Source: an uncultured Eubacteriales bacterium (GTDB lineage Bacteria > Bacillota > Clostridia > Oscillospirales > Oscillospiraceae). Taken from it: a DNA stretch of 5,655 nucleotides. The DNA is taken from NCBI GenBank assembly GCA_900549885.1, contig URQA01000154.1, forward strand, positions 1 through 5,655, read 5' to 3'. How positions within the stretch are numbered: position 1 is the stretch's first letter; every line of letters starts with the position of its first letter. Of this stretch, positions 1 through 4,547 are shown piece after piece. The position numbers were made by a program, and so were the translations under genes. Under the pieces are notes generated by a model. The model had not been told where the DNA came from. It searched no databases and saw only the letters and a program-made list of their open reading frames with translations.

Positions 1-942
1 CTTGCCCAGATGGAGGCCAGGGTCACACAGGCCAAGGCCGACGCAGTGGCCGCCGCAGACCGGGCGGAAGCGGCGGCGGTCCACCCGCCCAAGCTGTCCG
101 AGGATCAGACGTGGATGGTGTGGGACCTGGAGAGCGGGGCGTATCAGGATACCGGCGTCTACTCCGGCGGGGCGGCCCCCAACATTGGGCCCGACGGGAA
201 TTGGGTCGTCGGCGGTGTGGATACCGGCGTATCGGCGACGGGTCCCAGAGGAGAACAGGGACCTATCGGTCCCGCTGGTCCCCAGGGAGAGAAGGGAGAT
301 CCAGGAGAGCAGGGTCTACAGGGCATCCAGGGCGAGACGGGGCCACAAGGCCCGCAGGGGCCCAAAGGTGACACCGGAGACACCGGCCCGCAGGGTCCCG
401 CAGGTGCGGATGGCGTCGGCCTCCCCACCGTGACCGCAGAGGACAACGGCATGTATGCGGGCGTGGTGGACGGAGCGTGGGGCAAGGTGAGCGCGCCGGG
501 TGGGGGCGGAGAGTGGACAGAGCTCTTGCGCGATGATGGGATCGTGCTCGATTCTGCCGGGGTAGGAAGTGTCCAACTTACGCTAACCCATCAGTTGAGC
601 ACATACAAAGAGATGATGTGCGCAGTGGAATGCCCAGCTAATACGAAACAATACCAGCCATCCAGCATTACGGTGGATGGGATACAAGTCGCTTTTTATC
701 CGGGGGTTGTTCCTGCGAACACTATGAAGCAATATCTATTCCACGTTACATTATTTGGCGACGGGTCTTTTGCGGAATATTTGTCAACTGCCACAACTGA
801 TATTCTGTTTGGGGCATTCCTGGGGGCAACCACCGGAGGAACCCGGTACGGGAAAATAGGAGTTCCTACAGGACAGTTACGCATGGATTTTAATGCAGCA
901 GACATAACCGGCACGGTAAAAGTTCGCATTTTGGCAAGATAG
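1..942 (+). CDS. Phage tail fibre with collagen-like repeats (5' end outside window)
   Basis: The frame is open from base 1, so the true start lies upstream; the first in-window ATG is at 10. Numbering from that ATG, residues 1-23 are an Ala-rich helical or coiled stretch. Residues 30-77 are a short domain (WMVWD, DTGVY, DGNW) of the kind I associate with clostridial phage fibres just before a collagen-like shaft. Residues 78-137 are about 20 uninterrupted Gly-X-Y triplets, rich in GPQ, GDT and GEQ, expected to form a homotrimeric triple helix. Residues 138-310 are a probable distal tip with no family I recognise, possibly receptor binding. The tip is much less GC-rich than the shaft: 23 of 60 G+C at 721-780 against 43 of 60 at 301-360, suggesting a separately acquired module. 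The position ahead of an XkdX gene and lysis genes fits a tail fibre. Adhesin function is inferred. Confidence 0.85.
   Translation, partial: LAQMEARVTQAKADAVAAADRAEAAAVHPPKLSEDQTWMVWDLESGAYQDTGVYSGGAAPNIGPDGNWVVGGVDTGVSATGPRGEQGPIGPAGPQGEKGDPGEQGLQGIQGETGPQGPQGPKGDTGDTGPQGPAGADGVGLPTVTAEDNGMYAGVVDGAWGKVSAPGGGGEWTELLRDDGIVLDSAGVGSVQLTLTHQLSTYKEMMCAVECPANTKQYQPSSITVDGIQVAFYPGVVPANTMKQYLFHVTLFGDGSFAEYLSTATTDILFGAFLGATTGGTRYGKIGVPTGQLRMDFNAADITGTVKVRILAR
241..420 (+). repeat. Collagen-like Gly-X-Y coding repeat
   Basis: Twenty consecutive codon triplets encode Gly-X-Y without interruption, starting at GPR and ending near GADGVG. The DNA is purine- and GC-rich (ggn-ccn-cag type units). The repeat is imperfect at DNA level, so it is a protein motif repeat rather than a simple satellite, but slippage could change its length between relatives. 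Confidence 0.9.
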
Positions 943-953
943 GGGGGAAGCAC

Positions 954-1124
954 GTGAGGGTTTATGATAACGGCATCTACCGCAACGCCACAGCAGAAGA
1001 ACTCGCGGAGCTGGAGGCCATGGGACAGGCCCAGCCCCCCATCTCGCCCACAGAGGCGGAACGGCTCTCCGCGCTGGAGGCGGCCATGCTGGAGCTGATG
1101 ATGGGAGGGACGGGCGATGGTTGA
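954..1124 (+). CDS. Small phage protein, GTG start, function unknown
   Basis: This 56-residue ORF starts at GTG 954, six to seven bases after a purine run (AGGGGGGAAG, 941-950) that serves as ribosome site, and 11 nt after the fibre gene's stop. The N-terminus VRVYDNGIYRNAT is followed by a Glu/Ala/Leu-rich helix (residues 14-24), a short Pro segment (PPISP, 28-32) and a second Met/Leu/Glu helix (33-50). It has no membrane segment or signal peptide. Its place between tail fibre and XkdX matches where PBSX-type phages carry a small xkdW-like gene, but I see no sequence basis to call it XkdW. Its last 8 nt overlap the next gene, suggesting translational coupling. The ribosome site, tight spacing and helical composition support a real gene. 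Confidence 0.75.
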   Translation: MRVYDNGIYRNATAEELAELEAMGQAQPPISPTEAERLSALEAAMLELMMGGTGDG

Positions 1125-1233
1125 GTTTATCCGCATCCAGTATCGTCTGGGCCGTCTGACGGCGGAGCAGGTGCGCTCCATGGCCCCGAAGTGGATCACT
1201 GCCGATCAGGCGGAAGAGATTATCCATATGTGA
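1117..1233 (+). CDS. XkdX family phage protein
   Basis: This 38-residue protein (MVEFIRIQYRLGRLTAEQV... ending EEIIHM) fits the XkdX family. Members are about 40-50 residues, with an aromatic/basic start, the pattern Y-x-x-G-x-(Y/L)-(T)-x-x-Q-V, and a final 'I-T-x-x-(Q/E)-(A/Y)-x-x-I' segment; here these are residues 9-19 and 27-36. XkdX genes lie between tail-fibre and lysis genes in PBSX-like phages, as here. Their biochemical role is not established. The start overlaps the upstream gene by 8 nt and has GGAGGG at 1105-1110, giving a 6-nt spacer. The gene is too short for common ORF cut-offs. Confidence 0.8.
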   Translation: MVEFIRIQYRLGRLTAEQVRSMAPKWITADQAEEIIHM

Positions 1234-1263
1234 CAGGCCGAAAGGCCGGAAAGGAAAATTATT

Positions 1264-1602
1264 ATGAAGCATCTGTACGAGTACATCAATGAGATCATGG
1301 ACATCGCCTCCGTCAACCACGCGGAGCCGCAGAACGCCAAGGATATGTTTTTGGCCAACATCCGGAACGCCGGGGACCCCACGCTGCCCCACTACAGGGG
1401 TGCGGGGGATGTGGATTACGCCGCGCTGGCGGAGGACCTGCCCAGACTAACCAATGAGGGAGCGGCCCTCACTCAGGCGTTATTTGACCACTACAAGGCG
1501 CTGGTGGAGCTCCGCAGGGCGGGGCGGTACGCCGAGGCGGTGGAGCTGATGCGCGGGGCTGTGGAGGCAGAGTCAAACGGACTTTGCGACGACGATGAGT
1601 AA
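1264..1602 (+). CDS. Phage protein of unknown function, 112 aa
   Basis: I do not recognise this protein. It starts at ATG 1264 with AAAGGA (1250-1255) eight nt upstream, and its stop overlaps the lysin start by 8 nt (ATGAGTAA). It is soluble and mostly helical by composition. Residues 1-35 are amphipathic (MKHLYEYINEIMDIA...), residues 36-55 form a Pro/Gly/Asp-rich turn region, and residues 58-105 look like two to three antiparallel helices (ALFDHYKALVELRRAGRYAE area) resembling a single TPR-like pair. The end is acidic (DDDE). There is no membrane segment, so a holin is excluded. Its position just before the lysin would suit a late structural, chaperone or lysis-timing factor, but nothing in the sequence decides this. 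Confidence 0.8.
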   Translation: MKHLYEYINEIMDIASVNHAEPQNAKDMFLANIRNAGDPTLPHYRGAGDVDYAALAEDLPRLTNEGAALTQALFDHYKALVELRRAGRYAEAVELMRGAVEAESNGLCDDDE

Positions 1603-3136
1603 GTACATCGCCTCCATCCCACTGGGGGACATAGACAGGATACGAATCTACATCAACTCCGGCAAACTGCCCCTCCGACAGATTGTGGCCCAGGAGGAGC
1701 CGGACCTTGCGATCACGGGCAACTTCTGGCTCTACGAGACCTACCGCCCCACATGCCCCATCAAGGCTGACGGGAAGGTGCTGGCGACCGACGCATACCA
1801 CTACCCGGCTCTGATCTGGGATACCGGGCCGGACATCTCCATGGGCATAATCCCGCCCGGTGGGGCCTGCGGCAAGGCGAACTATATTGCAAATTCCGCC
1901 GGACTCTACCAGGGCAAGCCGGAGACCATGTACTGCAAGCCCGATGTCCGGGGGCGTCGTGGCCGGACCGGGTGGGGCATGTGGGGCGGGGCGCTCGCCT
2001 TTATCGCCTTCCCGGACGGGGACGGCATGGAGCCAGAGGAGCTGCGGGACTACGTGCAGGGCCTCGGATGGTCCGACTTCATCATGGGCGACGGTGGGCG
2101 CAAAGTTAACTATTATAACAGATCCACTGGGGATATGGTGCAGGGCCGTGACCCAAGCCAGAATCTGATTTTGGTCTACAAGCGCAAGAGGGCATCCGAG
2201 CCCAGCGACAGCGGGTCGGATGGGGAGCGGACGAACGACGGAGCGGATGAGACCTGCCCGGGAGGGCGGGGCGAAGGATGCGAAGTCGGTGAGGATGACA
2301 AGAAGGAGAAGGCAATGAGCGAAGCATACCAGGTGACACCCTCGGTGGGCGTGAACATCCGCAGCGGCCCCGGAACGGGCTATTCCAAGGTCGGCGCTTA
2401 CGCGCAGGGCACTGTGGTGACGGTCACGGCCACGCGGGACGGCTGGGGACAGACGGAGAAGGGCTGGGTCAGTCTGGACTATCTGGAGGCTGTGGAGGCC
2501 GCGCAGCGGGTCACGGACAACGGCCTGCGCATCCAGGCGCGGTACATCGACGCCGGGCGGAAGAACCGCCCGGGCGGCGTCAACCCGTGCGGCTACATTA
2601 CCATCCATGAGACGGGCAACGCGGCCAGGGGCGCCGACGCGGCGGCCCATGGCTCCTACCTGAACAGCGTCGCCGGAGAGGCCGCTCTGGTAAGCTGGCA
2701 CTACACGGTGGACGACCACGCTATTGTGCAGCATCTGCCCGACGGCGAGACGGCCTACCACGCGGGGGACGGCCCCAAGGGGACCGGCAACGCCCGGAGC
2801 ATTGGGGTCGAGATCTGCGTCAACGCGGACGGCGACTTTGCCAAGGCCAGAGAAAACGCGGCCTCGCTGGTGCGGCTGCTGATGGAGGAGCACGGTACCC
2901 CCATCGGTCATGTGGTCCAGCACAATCACTGGAACGGCAAGGACTGTCCGTACACCATCCGGCACACAAGCGGGACCTGGGAGGCATTCCTGGCGTTGTG
3001 CGAGGGAGGGCCGTGTGCAAAGACGAACCGACAGACGGTACAGGCGCGCTTCGGGCTGGCCGACGAGACCATGGACTACCTGGAGGCGTACCGATACGGT
3101 GCGGACCTGCTGCAAAAGCTGGCCGCGGCAAATTAG
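1595..3136 (+). CDS. Fused lysin: NAGPA-like domain, SH3b, zinc amidase
   Basis: This 513-residue endolysin candidate would cut the bond between N-acetylmuramic acid and L-alanine in peptidoglycan. Residues 35-195 resemble phosphodiester glycosidase (NAGPA, PF09992) domains: GNFW at 42-45 in place of NGGFF, an RTGWG segment at 124-128, a GM-x-x-x-EL helix at 144-150, and MGDGG at 164-168 in place of LDGGGS. Residues 197-240 are a charged, Gly/Ser-rich linker. Residues 243-300 are a bacterial SH3 domain (VNIRSGPGTGYSKVG), probably wall binding. Residues 330-470 are an Amidase_2 domain with likely zinc ligands H338, H443 and C451, plus K449, as in T7 lysozyme (H17, H122, C130, K128). Residues 478-513 are a helical C-terminal tail. 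The start at 1595 has no good ribosome site and is coupled to the upstream stop. A strong internal site precedes Met241. The amidase call is firm; the glycosidase-like call is motif-based. Confidence 0.88.
   Translation: MSKYIASIPLGDIDRIRIYINSGKLPLRQIVAQEEPDLAITGNFWLYETYRPTCPIKADGKVLATDAYHYPALIWDTGPDISMGIIPPGGACGKANYIANSAGLYQGKPETMYCKPDVRGRRGRTGWGMWGGALAFIAFPDGDGMEPEELRDYVQGLGWSDFIMGDGGRKVNYYNRSTGDMVQGRDPSQNLILVYKRKRASEPSDSGSDGERTNDGADETCPGGRGEGCEVGEDDKKEKAMSEAYQVTPSVGVNIRSGPGTGYSKVGAYAQGTVVTVTATRDGWGQTEKGWVSLDYLEAVEAAQRVTDNGLRIQARYIDAGRKNRPGGVNPCGYITIHETGNAARGADAAAHGSYLNSVAGEAALVSWHYTVDDHAIVQHLPDGETAYHAGDGPKGTGNARSIGVEICVNADGDFAKARENAASLVRLLMEEHGTPIGHVVQHNHWNGKDCPYTIRHTSGTWEAFLALCEGGPCAKTNRQTVQARFGLADETMDYLEAYRYGADLLQKLAAAN
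2303..2317 (+). promoter_or_regulatory. Internal ribosome site and in-frame ATG in the lysin gene
   Basis: AAGGAG (2303-2308), a 6-nt spacer and ATG (2315-2317) form a near-ideal initiation site. It is in frame with the lysin (codon 241) and exactly at the start of the SH3b-amidase half. Initiation here would give a 273-residue SH3b-amidase (2315-3136). The upstream start at 1595 lacks such a site. Internal in-frame starts are known in some endolysins of Gram-positive phages; use here is inferred. Confidence 0.65.
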
Positions 3137-3152
3137 GAGAGGAGTACTTATT

Positions 3153-3431
3153 ATGGACATCACTGAGCTCGGCATTGCGGCGCTGCCCGCGATCACAATC
3201 ATCTGTCTACTGGTGGCCCAAGCCGCCAAGGCCACGGCGCTGGACAACAAATGGCTCCCGGTCATCTGCGGTGCGGTGGGCGGTGCGCTGGGTTCGCTGG
3301 CGATGCGCATCATGCCGGATTACCCGGCGCAGGACTACATCACCGCCGTTGCAGTTGGCATCGTCTCCGGTCTCGCGGCAACAGGCGTCAATCAGGTCTA
3401 TAAACAGCTTACCGGAGGCAAGGAGGGCTAA
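3153..3431 (+). CDS. Phage holin (small, multi-helix membrane protein)
   Basis: This 92-residue membrane protein has about three hydrophobic segments: residues 8-26, 34-50 and 63-81. They are separated by short polar turns (KATALDNK at 26-33, MPDYPAQD at 54-61), and the tail is polar and basic (YKQLTGGK). The pattern LDNKW-x-PV-I-x-G-x-x-GG-x-x-G and the GLAATGxNQxYKQ end resemble the clostridial phage holins placed in the Phage_holin_5 type families; the exact family is from memory. Such holins accumulate in the membrane and release the lysin late in infection. ATG 3153 is chosen because AGGAGAGGAG (3135-3144) sits 8 nt upstream. The longer upstream frame would overlap the lysin heavily and has no such site. 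The gene follows the lysin by 16 nt and precedes the next gene by 3 nt. Confidence 0.85.
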   Translation: MDITELGIAALPAITIICLLVAQAAKATALDNKWLPVICGAVGGALGSLAMRIMPDYPAQDYITAVAVGIVSGLAATGVNQVYKQLTGGKEG

Positions 3432-3434
3432 GCG

Positions 3435-3689
3435 ATGGAGTGGACCACAGTAACAGTGATTATCGCCCTTGTGGGCCTTGGGGCGGCAATTATTAAGCCG
3501 ATTGTATCACTCACGAGGTCCATTACTGAGCTAACAATCCAAGTCAAGGGGCTACGTACCGATATGGATAAGCAGACCGAGCACAACCGCGAAATCCACA
3601 AACGCTTGTGGGATCATAATGATGAGCAGGATGATCGGCTGGACGACCACGAGCGGCGGATCGGCTCCCTGGAACACAAAACTAAATAA
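3435..3689 (+). CDS. Membrane-anchored coiled-coil phage protein, possible holin partner
   Basis: This 84-residue protein has one N-terminal membrane segment (residues 5-27, VTVIIALVGLGAAIIKPIV). A long heptad-like, highly polar helix follows (residues 28-82, rich in D, E, K, H and R), e.g. DEQDDRLDDHERRIGSLEHK, so it is probably an oligomer anchored in the membrane. XhlA-type proteins, which work with a holin in PBSX lysis, also combine a coiled coil and one membrane helix, but with the helix at the C-terminus; here the order is reversed. The ribosome site AGGAGG (3420-3425) lies inside the holin's last codons and the gap is 3 nt, so translation is probably coupled. It is the last gene before the terminator. 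An antiholin or holin accessory role is inference from the neighbourhood. Confidence 0.8.
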   Translation: MEWTTVTVIIALVGLGAAIIKPIVSLTRSITELTIQVKGLRTDMDKQTEHNREIHKRLWDHNDEQDDRLDDHERRIGSLEHKTK

Positions 3690-3703
3690 TTATTTGTATG
3701 TAG

Positions 3704-3736
3704 AGAGGAGCGCCCATTGCGGGTGCCCCTCTTTTT
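3704..3736 (+). terminator. Intrinsic terminator of the phage late operon
   Basis: The arms at 3704-3715 and 3721-3732 pair over 12 positions with one A-C mismatch and one G-U pair. The loop is ATTGC and a run of five T follows. It begins 15 nt after the last phage stop codon, so it closes the tail-lysis operon. Confidence 0.88.
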
Positions 3737-3924
3737 ATGCATAGTTCACCTCATTACAACGCAAGAACGGTACAGCGCCATATCAATCATCCTTTCCCGG
3801 CACGGTGGGCCTAATTCCGTGTGTAATTCCGTGTGCAATTTTTTGTTTTTTGATTGGTGATGAGTCGCATCTAATGACGCTCAATCGCAAAATAAAAAAC
3901 CTACAATCAATTGCGGCTGTAAAG
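3737..3924. other. Gene-free, AT-richer segment at the prophage end
   Basis: I find no plausible gene in this stretch. It holds a 12-bp tandem repeat (3812-3835), T- and A-rich runs, and a weak inverted repeat (GATTG 3852-3856 with CAATC 3882-3886, flanked by GTTTTTT and AAAAAAC). It lies between the last phage operon and the 3' end of a tRNA gene, the usual place for attachment-site arms of a tRNA-integrated phage. Confidence 0.5.
3812..3835. repeat. Tandem 12-bp direct repeat, two copies
   Basis: TAATTCCGTGTG occurs twice with no spacer (3812-3823 and 3824-3835), about 130 bp from the tRNA-Gly 3' end. Tyrosine integrases bind short direct repeats as arm sites near the attachment core, so this is a candidate arm-type site. 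That function is inferred from position only. Confidence 0.85.
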
Positions 3925-3963
3925 AAAAAACCAGAAACGTAGATTTCTCAACGCTTCTGGTTT
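3921..3963 (-). terminator. Terminator of tRNA-Gly (leftward)
   Basis: Read on the minus strand, CCAGAAGCGT (3951-3960) pairs with ACGTTTCTGG (3931-3940) including one G-U pair, with a 10-nt loop and flanking A/T pairs. The T-rich run TTTTTTCTTT (3921-3930) follows. It begins directly after the tRNA CCA end. If the prophage sits in the tRNA 3' end, this terminator is phage-supplied. Confidence 0.8.
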
Positions 3964-4037
3964 TGGAGCAGGTGAAGGGAATCGAACCCTCGTGTTCAGC
4001 TTGGGAAGCTGACGTTCTGCCATTGAACTACACCTGC
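3964..4037 (-). tRNA. tRNA-Gly, anticodon CCC
   Basis: This is a complete 74-nt cloverleaf including encoded CCA (3964-3966). The acceptor GCAGGTG pairs with CACCTGC. The anticodon stem TCAGC/GCTGA encloses loop TTCCCAA, so the anticodon is CCC and reads GGG. The T arm GAGGG-TTCGATT-CCCTT is normal (one G-U pair), and the discriminator base is T. Its 3' end faces the phage operon, making it a candidate integration target. A good promoter lies upstream and a terminator directly downstream. Confidence 0.97.
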
Positions 4038-4056
4038 ACTTTGAATCAGCGTGCTT

Positions 4057-4085
4057 AGTATAGCACACTTGGACGGGGATTGCAA
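4057..4085 (-). promoter_or_regulatory. Promoter of tRNA-Gly
   Basis: On the minus strand, TTGCAA (4080-4085), a 17-nt spacer and TATACT (4057-4062) form a sigma-A-like promoter. A TG dinucleotide one base upstream of the -10 gives an extended -10. The -10 ends 19 nt before the tRNA 5' end. Confidence 0.85.
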
Positions 4086-4147
4086 GATGGATTTTTCAAA
4101 TTATTTAAAGTGAATCGGCATAGTTCACAATTTAGATGCAGATAATT

Positions 4148-4162
4148 TGTATATTATATACA
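4148..4162. repeat. Perfect 15-bp palindrome, possible operator
   Basis: TGTATAT and ATATACA mirror each other around a central T. The palindrome ends 10 bp before the -35 of the rightward promoter at 4172-4200. The TGTATA-type arms and short size suit a dimeric repressor or activator site, but AT-rich palindromes also arise by chance and the regulator is unknown. Confidence 0.4.
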
Positions 4163-4171
4163 TATGCTCTC

Positions 4172-4200
4172 TTGATTTTAGAAGAAAGAGCTGTTATAAT
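4172..4200 (+). promoter_or_regulatory. Promoter of the small 4207-4370 unit
   Basis: TTGATT (4172-4177), a 17-nt spacer and a consensus TATAAT (4195-4200) preceded by TG (extended -10) predict a strong sigma-A promoter, with transcription starting near 4207. Confidence 0.8.
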
Positions 4201-4233
4201 GAAGCTACAATAAAAAAGGAGGTGTTGTGAAGC

Positions 4234-4323
4234 ATGATGTTGCAGAACATTCGAGTGCAGGCTCTGGACGTCGATGATTTGATTTTCGGTGACAGCGGAG
4301 AACAGACCGTCAGCGATCGATGA
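4234..4323 (+). CDS. Possible 29-residue small protein, unrecognised
   Basis: An ORF of 29 codons starts at ATG 4234 (or ATG 4237). The perfect ribosome site AGGAGGTG (4217-4224) lies 9 nt upstream of the first ATG, within a short predicted transcript. The peptide is acidic (six D/E against two R), has no membrane segment, and I do not recognise it. An alternative reading from GTG 4227 gives a 16-residue peptide ending at 4277, but with only a 4-nt gap to AGGAGG. The terminator begins 20 nt after the stop. Promoter, ribosome site and terminator all fit a translated small gene. The layout also recalls small holin-like type I toxin loci of clostridia, of which this could be a decayed copy, but the encoded peptide does not look like a toxin. 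Confidence 0.4.
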   Translation: MMLQNIRVQALDVDDLIFGDSGEQTVSDR

Positions 4324-4343
4324 TTGGCCGGACAAGGAAGCAA

Positions 4344-4368
4344 CCACACCGTTAGGTGTGGCTTTTTT
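4344..4368 (+). terminator. Terminator of the small unit
   Basis: CCACACC (4344-4350), loop GTTA and GGTGTGG (4355-4361) form a perfect 7-bp stem followed by C and six T. Transcripts from the promoter at 4172-4200 would be about 160 nt. Confidence 0.85.
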
Positions 4369-4419
4369 GTTACCGGGCTCATGATAGATAGATAACAGCC
4401 TGCGTGTCGCAAGGCACGG

Positions 4420-4460
4420 AAAGCAGCGGATGGGCCGTGAGGTCGCCCGCTGCTTTTTTT
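4420..4460 (+). terminator. Second hairpin terminator
   Basis: AAAGCAGCGG (4420-4429) pairs perfectly with CCGCTGCTTT (4447-4456) and seven T end the run (4454-4460). Just before it, GTGTC-GCAA-GGCAC (4405-4418) forms a small hairpin capped by a GNRA tetraloop. No gene lies between the first terminator and this one, so it may end a separate small RNA or back up the first terminator. Confidence 0.75.
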
Positions 4461-4487
4461 CATAAATTTTTAAGGAATTCCTATAGT
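4459..4487 (+). promoter_or_regulatory. Possible promoter of the VTT-domain gene
   Basis: TTCATA (4459-4464, 4 of 6 consensus), a 17-nt spacer and TATAGT (4482-4487, 5 of 6) are correctly spaced, giving a leader of roughly 50 nt before the ATG at 4548. The -35 overlaps the T-run of the preceding terminator. Confidence 0.45.
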
Positions 4488-4547
4488 GCTGCAAAGAAAC
4501 CTGTGATAACCTAAGAAGGAAAGACAGATAAGAGGAGCTCGGTACAT

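Noticed and set aside
2..433. Alternative Arg/Pro-rich frame and a minus-strand frame over the collagen repeat
   Set aside because: Repetitive GC-rich Gly-X-Y DNA keeps other frames open; only the frame giving perfect Gly-X-Y triplets is biologically sensible.
1469..3313. A 614-codon open frame on the minus strand opposite the lysin and its neighbours
   Set aside because: It is a shadow created by high GC at third codon positions. The plus-strand genes have domains, ribosome sites and coupled starts, while this product has no recognisable features and spans several real genes.
3844..3900. GTTTTTT-GATTG facing CAATC-AAAAAAC as a possible bidirectional terminator
   Set aside because: The GC-poor 5-bp stem has a 25-nt loop and unequal flanks, so it is too weak to call as a terminator.
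4132..4494. Minus-strand frames of 120 and 89 codons in the small-unit region
   Set aside because: They run against a clear plus-strand promoter, ribosome site and terminators and have no good ribosome site of their own; the product looks random.
4535..4545. GAGCTCGGTAC identical to part of a common cloning polylinker, just before an NdeI-like CATATG
   Set aside because: Only 11 bp match, and the flanking sequence is an ordinary leader and gene with no further vector sequence. Chance is the simplest explanation.
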